Source of the DNA: Moritella dasanensis ArB 0140
GTDB taxonomy: Bacteria; Pseudomonadota; Gammaproteobacteria; Enterobacterales; Moritellaceae
Direction of reading: 5' to 3'
NCBI RefSeq assembly: GCF_000276805.1
Contig: NZ_AKXQ01000007.1
Span: forward strand, 62,001 to 126,000
DNA: 64,000 nucleotides
The notes below the pieces were generated by a model, which was not told the origin of the DNA, searched no databases, and saw only the letters and a program-made list of their open reading frames with translations. Below are positions 7,249-17,031 of the stretch, one piece after another. Position numbers and translations under genes: made by a program. How positions within the stretch are numbered: the stretch's first letter is position 1; every line of letters begins with the position of its first letter.

Positions 7249-9456
7249 ATGAGCAGTAATACTCTTAATCAAACGAACAAACCGCAGCAGTCACAGCAAT
7301 CAAACAGTGACGGAGATGAAATCGATCTCGGTAAACTATTCGGTATCTTACTCGATGCGCGTTGGAGCATTATCGCTGTTACGTTTATCTTTGCGATATT
7401 TGGTGTCAGCTATGCGTTATTAGCAACACCTGTTTACAAAGCGGATGCGTTGATCCAAGTTGAACAAAAAAGCAGTGGCATGTCGGCATTGGTTGGTGAC
7501 ATGGGCGACATGTTTTCAAGTGAATCGTCTGCAACGACTGAAGTTGAGATCATAAAATCACGTATGGTCTTAAGTAAAACGGTTGAAAAGCTAAATTTAA
7601 CCACACTTGCTGTGCCTAAATACTTACCAGTTATTGGTAAAGGTTTCGCACGCATGAGCGGTCAACAAAATGACATTGCTATTAGTCGTTTTGACATTCC
7701 AAGTTACGCTTCTGCTTATACTCAATCGGCATTTAACTTAATTATTGATGATGCCAGTAAAGGTGCTTATTCGTTATATGATGCAGATGAACGTAAAGTA
7801 TTATCCGGTGTAGTAGGTGAGTTAGCGCAGAACAATGATTACCGTTTATTTGTACAAGCGTTAGTGGGTAACAATGCAGATGAATTCGCCGTTGTTAAAC
7901 GATCTTCATTCGATGCTATCCAGTGGTTACAACAAAATTTATCGGTAAGTGAACGTGGTAAGCAAACTGGTATTTTAGAATTGTCATTCAGTGGCGAAGA
8001 TAAAGTCTTAATCCAAGCTATTTTGAATGACGTAAGCCAAAACTACTTCTTACAAAATGTAGAACGTAACTCTGCAGAAGCAGAAAAAAGCTTAGAATTT
8101 TTACAAGGTCATCTACCGAATATTAAAATTGAATTGACGGCTGCTGAAGATCGGTTGAATCGTTTCCGTCAAGACAATGACTCTATCGATTTGGGTTTAG
8201 AAGCGCAATCTACTTTGAAAGTAATGGTCGCATTAGAAGCCCAGTTAAATCAATTAACCTTTAAAGAAAGTGATATTAGCCAAAAATTCACCAAAGACCA
8301 TCCCGCTTACAAATCGTTATTAGATAAACGTCAGGTATTATTTGGTGAGAAAGAACGTTTAAACAAACAAGTGCAAAAACTACCGAAAACCCAACGTGCG
8401 GTACTGCGTATGACTCGTGATGTTGAAGTGAATCAACAGATTTATATTCAATTGCTTAACAAGGTGCAAGAACTCAGTATTTTGAAAGCCGGAACGGTTG
8501 GTAATGTACGTATTTTAGATACAGCACAAGCCTATAGCAACGCGGTTAAACCGAAGAAATCACTGATTGTGATATTGGCTACATTATTAGGTTGCATGCT
8601 TTCGGTTGCAGTTGTGCTAGTACGTGCGGCATTACATAAGGGCGTTGAGAATCCGGATGAAATTGAAGCATTAGGTTTACCGGTTTATGCCAGCATCCCC
8701 ATGTCTGATTGGCAGGCAAAGATGGACAGCAAGGTTAAACAAAATAAGCGTAAGAAAAAGCTCGAGTTACATGAAACATTATTAGCAGAATCAAACCCTG
8801 CGGATCTAGCAATTGAAGCATTACGTGGTCTACGTACCAGCATGCATTTTGCCATGATGGAAGCGAAGAACAACGTAGTGATGATCTCTGGTCCAGCCCC
8901 TGGTATTGGTAAATCGTTTGTATCTGTTAACTTTGCCGCTGTTATTGCTAAGACTGGACAAAAAGTGTTGATTGTCGATGGTGATATGCGTAAAGGTTAT
9001 TTACAACGTCATTTCAATCTTGATTGGGATCACGGTTTGTCAGAAATGCTCTCTGGTAAGTTAGAAACTAAAGACGTAATTAAAATATCTGGTATTGAAA
9101 ACCTGGATGTAATTACCCGCGGTCAAATCCCACCAAACCCTTCTGAATTATTAATGCACCCACGCTTTAGCGATTTTGTTGAATGGGCATCAAGCCAATA
9201 TGATTTAGTAATCATCGATACGCCACCGGTACTTGCGGTAACAGATCCAAGTATTGTCGGTGCTCTGGCGGGAACTACTTTGATGGTTGGTCGCTTTGGT
9301 CAAAATACAGTGAAAGAAATTGAAGTCGCACGTCATCGCTTTGAAATGGCCGGGATTGAAGTTAAAGGCTTTATTCTGAATGCTGTCGAGAAGAAGGCTA
9401 GTGCGTCTTATGGGTATGGTTATTATAACTATAGCTATGAGAGTGATAAGTCTTAG
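7249..9456 (+). CDS. wzc: Tyrosine autokinase / chain-length regulator Wzc
   Basis: Inner-membrane co-polymerase and BY-kinase controlling polysaccharide polymerisation and export. It is 735 residues long. The Wzz domain begins near 25, with transmembrane helices near 39-59 and 438-458 and a coiled-coil periplasmic region between. The cytosolic kinase has Walker A GPAPGIGKS (548-556), Walker A' VLIVDGDMR (573-581) and Walker B LVIIDTPP (Asp657). The C-terminal tail SYGYGYYNYSYES is the tyrosine cluster that is autophosphorylated and is the Wzb substrate. It is complete. Confidence 0.95.
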   Translation: MSSNTLNQTNKPQQSQQSNSDGDEIDLGKLFGILLDARWSIIAVTFIFAIFGVSYALLATPVYKADALIQVEQKSSGMSALVGDMGDMFSSESSATTEVEIIKSRMVLSKTVEKLNLTTLAVPKYLPVIGKGFARMSGQQNDIAISRFDIPSYASAYTQSAFNLIIDDASKGAYSLYDADERKVLSGVVGELAQNNDYRLFVQALVGNNADEFAVVKRSSFDAIQWLQQNLSVSERGKQTGILELSFSGEDKVLIQAILNDVSQNYFLQNVERNSAEAEKSLEFLQGHLPNIKIELTAAEDRLNRFRQDNDSIDLGLEAQSTLKVMVALEAQLNQLTFKESDISQKFTKDHPAYKSLLDKRQVLFGEKERLNKQVQKLPKTQRAVLRMTRDVEVNQQIYIQLLNKVQELSILKAGTVGNVRILDTAQAYSNAVKPKKSLIVILATLLGCMLSVAVVLVRAALHKGVENPDEIEALGLPVYASIPMSDWQAKMDSKVKQNKRKKKLELHETLLAESNPADLAIEALRGLRTSMHFAMMEAKNNVVMISGPAPGIGKSFVSVNFAAVIAKTGQKVLIVDGDMRKGYLQRHFNLDWDHGLSEMLSGKLETKDVIKISGIENLDVITRGQIPPNPSELLMHPRFSDFVEWASSQYDLVIIDTPPVLAVTDPSIVGALAGTTLMVGRFGQNTVKEIEVARHRFEMAGIEVKGFILNAVEKKASASYGYGYYNYSYESDKS

Positions 9457-9558
9457 GTTATTTCCGGGACCTATTGGGGCCTGTTACTAAACACCCGTAA
9501 TAGCTAGGCTGCACAACGGATTGCCCGACATGGAATGTCTCAAAATAGATAAAGTATG

Positions 9559-9584
9559 TCTCAGTGGTGTAAACATCGCTGAGA
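9559..9584 (+). other. Hairpin in the wzc-rmlB gap
   Basis: TCTCAGTGGTGT can pair with ACATCGCTGAGA around an AA loop, using two G-U wobbles. It is the only notable structure in the 212-base gap between wzc and rmlB. No T-run follows, so it is not a standard terminator. It may modulate expression at the boundary between the export genes and the sugar genes. Confidence 0.35.
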
Positions 9585-9668
9585 TATAAAAATGAACAAT
9601 ATCAGTTAACCTTCATTTATATTCTCGCTTTCGTGAGTTAATTTTAGAATTCAATACAAGAGAAAACT

Positions 9669-10748
9669 ATGAGAATCCTCGTTACTGGCGGTGCTGGTTT
9701 TATCGGCTCTGCTGTTATTCGTCATGTCATCAATAATACTAATGATAGCATCATCAATGTAGATAAATTAACTTACGCCGGTAATTTAGAATCACTAGCT
9801 GAAATTGAAAATAACGAACGCTACGCGTTTGAACAAGTCGATATTTGCAACCGAGCAGAACTTGATCGAGTGTTCTCAGAGTGTCAACCTGATGCAGTTA
9901 TGCACTTGGCTGCAGAGTCGCATGTAGACCGTTCAATTGATGGTCCCGCTGCATTTATTGAAACCAACATTGTTGGCACGTATACGTTACTCGAAGCGAC
10001 CCGTTTTTACTGGAATCAACTTGAGGCAAAGCGTAAAGAGGCATTTCGCTTCCACCATATTTCTACAGATGAAGTATATGGTGATTTAGAAGGAACTGAT
10101 TACTTATTTACCGAAACAACGTCATATGAGCCCAGTAGCCCTTATTCAGCATCAAAGGCATCAAGTGATCATTTAGTTCGCGCTTGGCAGCGAACATACG
10201 GTCTACCAACGTTGGTAACTAATTGTTCTAATAACTACGGTCCTTATCATTTCCCAGAAAAACTGATCCCATTAGTTATTTTAAATGCGGTTGAGGGAAA
10301 ACCGTTACCTGTTTATGGTAACGGAATGCAAATTCGTGATTGGTTATATGTAGAAGACCACGCACGTGCGTTATATAAAGTAGTGACTGAAGGTGAGGTC
10401 GGTGAAACCTATAATATTGGTGGTCATAACGAGAAAGCAAACATTGAAGTTGTGAAAACCATTTGCACTTTACTTGAAGAGTTAGTTCCAAATAAGCCTG
10501 ATGGTGTTTCTAATTATCAAGATTTGATTACCTACGTAACAGATCGACCTGGACATGATGTTCGTTACGCAATCGACGCGTCAAAGATTGAGCGTGAACT
10601 TGACTGGACACCAAAGGAAACTTTCGAATCAGGTATTCGAAGTACTGTTGAATGGTATTTAAATAATAAAACATGGTGGTCTCGTGTATTAAATGGTTCG
10701 TATAGTCTTGAACGTCTAGGCACATCAGAAAGTAATGAGGGGAAATAA
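9669..10748 (+). CDS. rmlB: dTDP-glucose 4,6-dehydratase
   Basis: Second step of dTDP-L-rhamnose synthesis, making dTDP-4-keto-6-deoxyglucose. This extended short-chain dehydrogenase has the NAD motif TGGAGFIGS at residues 6-14, the STDEVYG block and catalytic Tyr159-x3-Lys163 in PYSASK. Its 359 residues fit the family. The [14 protein letters not shown] and [10 protein letters not shown] motifs are typical RmlB. It starts the rmlBADC set and ends one base before the rmlA start codon. Confidence 0.95.
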   Translation: MRILVTGGAGFIGSAVIRHVINNTNDSIINVDKLTYAGNLESLAEIENNERYAFEQVDICNRAELDRVFSECQPDAVMHLAAESHVDRSIDGPAAFIETNIVGTYTLLEATRFYWNQLEAKRKEAFRFHHISTDEVYGDLEGTDYLFTETTSYEPSSPYSASKASSDHLVRAWQRTYGLPTLVTNCSNNYGPYHFPEKLIPLVILNAVEGKPLPVYGNGMQIRDWLYVEDHARALYKVVTEGEVGETYNIGGHNEKANIEVVKTICTLLEELVPNKPDGVSNYQDLITYVTDRPGHDVRYAIDASKIERELDWTPKETFESGIRSTVEWYLNNKTWWSRVLNGSYSLERLGTSESNEGK

Positions 10749-10749
10749 G

Positions 10750-11629
10750 ATGAAAGGAATTATTCTTGCGGGCGGTTCTGGTTCACGTCTTTATCCGTTA
10801 ACACGTGTGTATCAAAGCAGTTACTCCCTATTTATGATAAACCAATGATTTTTACCCATTATCAGTATTAATGTTAGCTGGAATTCGAGATGTGTTAATC
10901 ATTACAACGCCTGAAGATAATGCGGATTTCAAACGCTTATTAGGTGATGGTAGTGATTTTGGTATTAATATTGAGTATGCAATTCAAGAAAGTCCCGATG
11001 GTTTAGCACAAGCATTTTTAATTGGTGAAGAATTCATTGGGGATGATAATGTCTGCTTAGTGCTCGGTGATAATATTTTTTATGGGCAATCGTTTTCTGA
11101 AATATTGAAAAATGCAGTATCTCGTGAAATCGGTGCAACTGTTTTTGGATATCAAGTGAAAGATCCAGAGCGTTTCGGGGGTGTAGATTTTGATGATAAT
11201 ATGCGCGCGCTTTCTATTGAAGAAAAGCCAGCGAAACCTAAATCAAATTATGCAGTCACAGGATTATACTTTTACGATAATCGAGTTGTAGACTTTGCTA
11301 AAAAAGTAAAACCATCTGAACGTGGTGAGTTAGAAATTACCAGTATTAATCAAATGTACCTTGAAGATGGTTCTCTAAACGTTGAATTACTAGGCCGTGG
11401 GTTTGCTTGGTTGGATACAGGAACTCATGAAAGCTTGCATGAAGCATCTTCATTTGTTCAAACCATTGAGCATGTGCAGGGTTTAAAGGTTGCTTGCTTA
11501 GAAGAGATTTCATGGCACAATGGCTGGTTAACTAACGATCAAGTGCTTGAAATAGCTAAGCCTATGATGAAAAATGAGTATGGACAATATTTAAAACGTC
11601 TAATAGATAGCGCTAATAAAAATTTCTAA
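10750..11629 (+). pseudogene. rmlA: Glucose-1-phosphate thymidylyltransferase, broken by two frameshifts
   Basis: RmlA makes dTDP-glucose from glucose-1-phosphate and dTTP. Translation from the ATG at 10750 gives MKGIILAGGSGSRLYPLTR, the expected N-terminus with the nucleotide loop, then leaves frame and stops at 10848. The next conserved segment, [12 protein letters not shown], is read in a second frame. The rest, from [16 protein letters not shown] (10871) to the end, is read in a third and is intact through [10 protein letters not shown] and [10 protein letters not shown]. One missing base near 10805-10810 (within CGTGTGT) and one near 10848-10853 (a T run) would restore the gene. It is either a true pseudogene or two sequencing or assembly errors; no other rmlA is in the window. 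Confidence 0.85.
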
Positions 11630-11647
11630 TAAAGGTAAATAATAAAC

Positions 11648-12526
11648 ATGCGAGTATTGATTACAGGTTGCAACGGGCAGGTTGGACATTGTTTAACTAA
11701 GCAGTTAAAGAAAAAAGAAGACATGGTCATACTCGCTTTAACTCGAGATGACTTAGATATCTCAGATGCTAATGCAGTCGAAAAAATAGTCTTAAAGTTT
11801 AATCCTCATATTATAATTAATGCGGCTGCGTATACTGCCGTTGATAATGCAGAAAAAGAAGCTGATTTGTCTTATCAGATAAATTGTAATGGTCCTCAGT
11901 ATCTTGCTGAAGCCGCGAACAAGATCGATGCTGCTATGTTACATATTTCGACAGATTATGTGTTTTCTGGAGATAAAGATGGTCAGTACCATCCAGAAGA
12001 TCTAACCATGCCACAGGGTGTTTACGGAGAAAGTAAACTTGCAGGTGAACTGGCTGTAATAGCAGCCTGTGATAAACATATAATCCTAAGAACGGCTTGG
12101 GTATTTGGTGAACATGGTAATAACTTTGTAAAAACAATGCTACGTCTTGGGAAAAGTAGAGATTCATTAAGTATTGTTGGTGACCAATTTGGTGGACCTA
12201 CCTATGCGGGAGATATTGCCACGGCCTTAATTGAGATCGCAATTCAAATCGAGATCGGTAAGAATATCGAGTATGGTATTTACCACTTTTCTGGATTTCC
12301 ACATGTCAGTTGGTTTGAATTTGCAGAATCTATTTTTAGTGAAGCAAAAACGCAACAGGTATTGAATAATGTTCCAGTTTTAAATTGCATTCCTACCAGT
12401 GATTATCCAACACCGGCTAAACGTCCCGCGAATTCAAAGTTATCCACAGATAAGATTATGGATAATTTTGGTATTACTGCAAGTGACTGGAAAACTGCAT
12501 TAAATGACGTTAAGTACTACGCGTAA
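11648..12526 (+). CDS. rmlD: dTDP-4-dehydrorhamnose reductase
   Basis: Final step of dTDP-L-rhamnose synthesis, reducing the 4-keto sugar with NAD(P)H. The 292-residue product has the Rossmann motif ITGCNGQVG at 5-13 (the usual Ala or Ser replaced by Cys), the conserved ISTDYVFSGD, the catalytic YGESKLAGE and the RTAWVFGEHGNNFVKTM block. It follows rmlA closely and is followed nine bases later by the rmlC leader. It appears complete. Confidence 0.94.
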   Translation: MRVLITGCNGQVGHCLTKQLKKKEDMVILALTRDDLDISDANAVEKIVLKFNPHIIINAAAYTAVDNAEKEADLSYQINCNGPQYLAEAANKIDAAMLHISTDYVFSGDKDGQYHPEDLTMPQGVYGESKLAGELAVIAACDKHIILRTAWVFGEHGNNFVKTMLRLGKSRDSLSIVGDQFGGPTYAGDIATALIEIAIQIEIGKNIEYGIYHFSGFPHVSWFEFAESIFSEAKTQQVLNNVPVLNCIPTSDYPTPAKRPANSKLSTDKIMDNFGITASDWKTALNDVKYYA

Positions 12527-12550
12527 TTATAATTTTTGAGAGTAGCTAAA

Positions 12551-13093
12551 ATGAATGTAATTGAAACCAATATTCCTGATGTGAAAATAATTGAGCCAAG
12601 TGTATTTGGTGATGAACGAGGTTTTTTTATGGAAACCTGGCAGCAAAAGAAATTTGAAGAATTAGTGACTGGTAAACCTACTCAATTTGTACAAGATAAC
12701 CATTCAAAATCTTCAAAAGGAATTTTGCGTGGTTTACATTATCAAACAGAAAACACACAAGGTAAGTTAGTGCGTGTTGTATCGGGTGAAGTATTTGATG
12801 TAGCTGTTGATGTACGTAAAGATTCACCTACATTTGGTCAATGGGTTGGAGTTTACCTTTCAGCTGTAAATAAAAGGCAACTTTGGATTCCAGAAGGATT
12901 TGCGCATGGCTTTTATGTGACAAGTGAAGAAGCTGAGTTTGTATATAAATGTACAGATTATTATAACCCTACCGCAGAAATTACTATTAAATGGGATGAT
13001 GAGATTTTAAATATAAAATGGCCTGATAATAAAAATGTAATCACTTCACCTCGTGATAGTAAAGGGATAGCTTTTCATGAGGTAAACTTATGA
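12551..13093 (+). CDS. rmlC: dTDP-4-dehydrorhamnose 3,5-epimerase
   Basis: Third step of dTDP-L-rhamnose synthesis. This 180-residue cupin contains FGDERGFFMETW, the QDNHSKSSKGILRGLHYQ active-site strand, WIPEGFAHGF and the YKCTDYYNPTAE segment, all family hallmarks. The ATG at 12551 gives the family length; the TTG five codons upstream is rejected. Its stop overlaps the start of the next glycosyltransferase as ATGA, implying translational coupling across the change from sugar-precursor genes to serotype-specific genes. Confidence 0.95.
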   Translation: MNVIETNIPDVKIIEPSVFGDERGFFMETWQQKKFEELVTGKPTQFVQDNHSKSSKGILRGLHYQTENTQGKLVRVVSGEVFDVAVDVRKDSPTFGQWVGVYLSAVNKRQLWIPEGFAHGFYVTSEEAEFVYKCTDYYNPTAEITIKWDDEILNIKWPDNKNVITSPRDSKGIAFHEVNL

Positions 13094-14001
13094 ATCCTCA
13101 AGTCAGTGTGATAATGCCAGCTTATAATGTCGATAAATTTATTGGTGAAGCTATTGACAGTGTACTTTCACAAACGTTTACAGACTTTGAATTAATTATT
13201 ATTGATGATTGTTCCACTGATAACACACGAAAAGAAATTATCAAAAAGAAAAATATTGATAATCGAATTCAATTTCATTGTAACTCTGAAAATTTGGGTA
13301 TTGCGGAAACTCTTAATAAAGCCTTAAAGATGGCATCTGGGAAGTATATCATCAGGATGGATTCTGATGATATTTCACTACCAAATAGATTTGAATTGTT
13401 ATTAACAAAAATTAATGATTCAGATATTGATATATTAGGTACTTCTACTATTACAATTAATGAAAATGGCGATGAAATTGGTTCATATGAAACAATTGTT
13501 GAACATGATGACCTAGTTGCTACCATTGGTCTTAGTTCACCACTACTGCATATTTGGATTTGTAAGAAAGAACTATATGAAAAGGTTGGGAACTATAGAT
13601 ACCCTCCTGTTGAAGATTATGATTTTCTACTTCGATGTATTAAAAAAGGGTATAGACTAGGAAATTTAAACGATAAGCTTTATAAAGTTAGATTAAGAAG
13701 TGGAAATACTGTAGATCTTTATGGTTATAAACAGCTAAAAGCATTTGAAGCTTCATATGCTAATTTTCAAACAGGTAAAGAATTACCTAGCCTTAAAGAA
13801 GATAGGTTTATCTCGCTAGTACAAGCTTCTTTATATACCAAGTCATATAAAATCATGATGATAGGAAGCTTAAAGTTAAAGAAAGGCTATAAGATTCAGG
13901 CTGGAATTCTATTTATTATTTCCTCCCTTTTATCAACATACCAATTTCGCTATCTATATCGTCGTTTAAAACTTTCACTATATAAAAATAAAATAAAATA
14001 A
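13090..14001 (+). CDS. Family 2 glycosyltransferase
   Basis: A 303-residue GT-A fold transferase. The N-terminal SVIMPAYNVDKFI, the acidic IIIDDCSTDNT (Asp39-Asp40) and the DxD-like DSDD at 91-94 bind the nucleotide sugar, and VEDYDFLLR carries a likely catalytic acidic residue. Donor and acceptor cannot be told from sequence; dTDP-rhamnose, UDP-Gal or UDP-GalA are available from neighbouring genes. Its ATGA overlap with rmlC and a marked drop in GC content begin the AT-rich, presumably transferred, serotype block. Confidence 0.85.
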   Translation: MNPQVSVIMPAYNVDKFIGEAIDSVLSQTFTDFELIIIDDCSTDNTRKEIIKKKNIDNRIQFHCNSENLGIAETLNKALKMASGKYIIRMDSDDISLPNRFELLLTKINDSDIDILGTSTITINENGDEIGSYETIVEHDDLVATIGLSSPLLHIWICKKELYEKVGNYRYPPVEDYDFLLRCIKKGYRLGNLNDKLYKVRLRSGNTVDLYGYKQLKAFEASYANFQTGKELPSLKEDRFISLVQASLYTKSYKIMMIGSLKLKKGYKIQAGILFIISSLLSTYQFRYLYRRLKLSLYKNKIK

Positions 14002-14014
14002 AGAGCAATAATTT

Positions 14015-15064
14015 ATGAAAATTGCATTTTTAATCCCCTCAATGCTAAATAGAGGTCCCAATGTATTCACTAAAAACTTAGTAGAAGGTTTAATAAATAA
14101 TGGGTTAGATATTAAAGTTTATTTCCTTGATGATAAGAGAGAGTTAGAGTTTAATTGTGACACTCACCTCATTAATAGTGTTTCAGATATCGATTTTAGT
14201 AAGTATGATATTGTGCATTCTACAATGTTTCGACCTGATGTTATGTTAGCACTCAATAAATGGAAGCTTAAAGATACCAAAATAGTATGTGGAATCCATA
14301 ATTATATAAAAGAAGATATGGTATATAATTATGGCGGATTTAAAGGTTCATTGATATCCAGTGTTTGGCTATTTTCTTTGAAATTATTTGATGGTATTGT
14401 TTTCTCTTCAAATGATATGACTCAATATTATCAATCTAAACTGCTAGTAAATAAATACAAAGTAATTCCTTATGGTGTCCCAAAGGAAAATAGTGTTCTC
14501 GGTTTTATTAATTATGAAGTGGAATTGAAAAGTTTGGCTGAAAAATATTTTATAATTGGTGCAGTCGGACTTTTAATAAAAAGGAAAGGTTTTAAGCAAA
14601 TTATATATGCTTTGAAGGAACTTCCCAATCATGCTTTGGTTTTAATTGGAAGTGGGAGTGAACTTGAAGATTTAAAAAAATTAGCCATAAATGAAGGCGT
14701 ATCGGATAGAGTTTTATTTTTGGGTTTTCAGCAGAATTCTAAGAAATACTATCAGTATTTTGATTGTTATTGTATGGCCTCATATTCCGAAGGCTTTGGA
14801 TTAGCAATGTTAGATGCATTATCTCTAAATATTCCTCTTGTATGTTGCAACTTGCCAATTTACAGAGAGTATTTTAAAGAAGAATATATCGTTAGTTTTG
14901 AGTTAGATGATATTCCGAGTTTGGTCTCTAGTTTTGAAGACGTTAAATTGCATGAAAATAAATATAAAAAAGGTTCTGAAATAACTTTCTGTAATCATTT
15001 TAGCCTTGATGCTATGGCAATATCCCATATAAATTTCTATAAGGTAATATTAAGTGATGAATAA
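14015..15064 (+). CDS. Family 4 (group 1) glycosyltransferase
   Basis: A 349-residue GT-B fold transferase. The C-terminal donor domain shows GAVGLLIKRKGFKQ, GSGSELEDL and YSEGFGLAMLDAL. The usual EX7E motif appears as Glu259-x7-Asp267, a conservative variant. The N-terminal acceptor domain is divergent. It probably adds one sugar to the undecaprenyl-linked repeat unit on the cytoplasmic face. It overlaps the start of the next gene by eight bases. The exact linkage is unknown. Confidence 0.82.
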   Translation: MKIAFLIPSMLNRGPNVFTKNLVEGLINNGLDIKVYFLDDKRELEFNCDTHLINSVSDIDFSKYDIVHSTMFRPDVMLALNKWKLKDTKIVCGIHNYIKEDMVYNYGGFKGSLISSVWLFSLKLFDGIVFSSNDMTQYYQSKLLVNKYKVIPYGVPKENSVLGFINYEVELKSLAEKYFIIGAVGLLIKRKGFKQIIYALKELPNHALVLIGSGSELEDLKKLAINEGVSDRVLFLGFQQNSKKYYQYFDCYCMASYSEGFGLAMLDALSLNIPLVCCNLPIYREYFKEEYIVSFELDDIPSLVSSFEDVKLHENKYKKGSEITFCNHFSLDAMAISHINFYKVILSDE

Positions 15065-15845
15065 AATTTTCATATCAATTGTATCACATAATCATATTGA
15101 AATAATTAAAAAGCTAAATTGTTTAAAGCAACTATCAAACGATAAAAGTATAGAAATTGTAGTTAAAGAAAATACTAGAGATGATAATTATGCGTACTAC
15201 AAGTCAATATCAGTAAATTACATTAATAATTCAGATCTACTTGGTAAAGGGTTTGGTGAGAACAATAATATCATATTTAATTATTGCATTGACAAATTAA
15301 ATATGATGAATGATGATATTTTCATTGTTCTAAACCCTGATGTATATATTACAGAGCATTCTTTAAAATCTCTTGTTGATAAAATGATTTTTTTTAATGA
15401 TAAATTTGTAGCAATAAACCTTTTTAAAGATTTTGAAGAAAAAACATATGATAACTCAATAAGGAAGTTTCCTTCTTTTTACAGTTTTTTTTCATCGTTG
15501 GTATTTTCTAAAAATAATACAACTTATAATAAGTTAGATATTAATAATAGGAGTGATGTTGAGTGGGGTGCCGGTTCTTTTTTAGCATTTAGAACTTCAC
15601 ATTACAAATTGTTAAAGGGTTTTAATGAAAAGTACTTTATGTATTGTGAAGATATTGATATCTGTTATAGATCTTATATAGTAGGACATTCACTAGTTTA
15701 CTATCCTGATGTGAAGGCAATACATCTAGCTAAACATGAAAATAGAAAACTGTGTTCAAAACATTTTTTCTGGCATATAAAAAGTGCAATGAGATTTATC
15801 TTCTATAAGGCATTCAATGACTTCAAGAAAAAAATTATTGATTAA
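15057..15845 (+). CDS. Family 2 glycosyltransferase, rhamnosyltransferase-like
   Basis: A 262-residue GT-A transferase. IFIVLNPDVYI carries the DxD-type metal site. WGAGSFLAF followed by GFNEKYFMYCEDIDICYR is the pattern of WbbL-type rhamnosyltransferases, whose donor, dTDP-rhamnose, is made by the rml genes upstream. The ATG at 15057 (preceded by an in-frame GTG at 15054) overlaps the previous gene, and the gene's 3' end overlaps wzx by 29 bases. Rhamnose as donor is an inference. Confidence 0.78.
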   Translation: MNKIFISIVSHNHIEIIKKLNCLKQLSNDKSIEIVVKENTRDDNYAYYKSISVNYINNSDLLGKGFGENNNIIFNYCIDKLNMMNDDIFIVLNPDVYITEHSLKSLVDKMIFFNDKFVAINLFKDFEEKTYDNSIRKFPSFYSFFSSLVFSKNNTTYNKLDINNRSDVEWGAGSFLAFRTSHYKLLKGFNEKYFMYCEDIDICYRSYIVGHSLVYYPDVKAIHLAKHENRKLCSKHFFWHIKSAMRFIFYKAFNDFKKKIID

Positions 15846-17031
15846 GATTCTATCAGGTAATGCTTTTGCTCAAATATTTGTAATATTAACATTGCCAATA
15901 TTAACAAGGGTATATAGTCCGATAGACTTTGGTCAACTAGGCATGATCAATGGTGTATTATTGATTTTTGGTGTTGTAGGTTGTTTTAGGTATGATCAGT
16001 TAATTTTTAACTATGATAATAAAAGTGATTGGAATAAATGCTATTCCGCGGGTCTTTTATCTACAGTAATAAATAGTTTTCTTGCTCTATTTATTTGTAT
16101 TATAGGTATTGAAAAATACGATCTATATTCAGGATTTTATTTATTTCCTTTAATATTCCTCTCATTCTCACTATGTCAATTGTATAGCTCTATTTTAAGT
16201 GTTTACAATAAATATACTCATATAACTTATAGCATAATAATTAAAGTTGTGACAGTATTTTCATGTCAATATACGTTAGGTTATTTATCAACTAATCATG
16301 CTCTAATTATAGGTCTTTGCCTTGGGCAACTTACTCAAGTCTGTTATATGGCGGTAATTACATATAGATGGACACGATTTGAACTTAATTTTTCGAATAT
16401 AAATAGAAAAAATGCTTTATTGAGTTCATTGCAGTCATTTTTCAACTCATTTTCATCACAAATACCGACTTTATTTATACCTATTAAATTTGGCTTTGAA
16501 ATGATGGGTTACTATAGTATGGCATTGCGCCTAACATACATCCCAATTACTTTTTTTTCAAATGCTTTAAGGCCGTTTGTTTTAGGGGAACTTAACAGAA
16601 ATAAAGTTGATAGAGCTAGAACAGAAAAAATATTAATGCTAGGCAGCTTAGGTCTCTTAGTTCTTGCTGGTATTGGTTGTGTCTTTATTAATCTTTTCGC
16701 AGAAGCATTTTTTACTATTTATGCTGGAGAAGAGTGGCGCATATCTGGTGAAATCGCATCCATTTTATCAATCTGGATTTTTACTGCGTTTTCTAATTTA
16801 ATTGCAACTTGCTATATGACTGTGTATGCCAAGTTTAAAGAACTTCTTTTCTATGATGGCGTTCTACTTATAGTAAGAGTATTTATTGCAATCTCGTCAT
16901 ATATTTTTAATATAGAATTTTGGTTATTTCTTAAGTATTATGCCTTATCTGGAATGCTTTTTAATTTATTTATAATAATTTATGCTGTATGGTTGGTTAA
17001 AAATGAAAATAGTTTATATAGTAACAACTGA
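15817..17031 (+). CDS. wzx: O-antigen/capsule repeat-unit flippase Wzx
   Basis: A 404-residue polytopic membrane protein of the polysaccharide transporter (MOP) superfamily with about 12 hydrophobic segments. Typical N-terminal signals are NAFAQIFVILTLPILTRVYSP and DFGQLGMINGVL. It flips undecaprenyl-diphosphate-linked repeat units to the periplasm. Its start lies inside the preceding glycosyltransferase (29-base overlap) and its end overlaps the ATP-grasp gene by another 29 bases, so the trio is tightly coupled. Being the only flippase in the window, it is assigned to this repeat unit. Confidence 0.88.
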   Translation: MTSRKKLLIKILSGNAFAQIFVILTLPILTRVYSPIDFGQLGMINGVLLIFGVVGCFRYDQLIFNYDNKSDWNKCYSAGLLSTVINSFLALFICIIGIEKYDLYSGFYLFPLIFLSFSLCQLYSSILSVYNKYTHITYSIIIKVVTVFSCQYTLGYLSTNHALIIGLCLGQLTQVCYMAVITYRWTRFELNFSNINRKNALLSSLQSFFNSFSSQIPTLFIPIKFGFEMMGYYSMALRLTYIPITFFSNALRPFVLGELNRNKVDRARTEKILMLGSLGLLVLAGIGCVFINLFAEAFFTIYAGEEWRISGEIASILSIWIFTAFSNLIATCYMTVYAKFKELLFYDGVLLIVRVFIAISSYIFNIEFWLFLKYYALSGMLFNLFIIIYAVWLVKNENSLYSNN

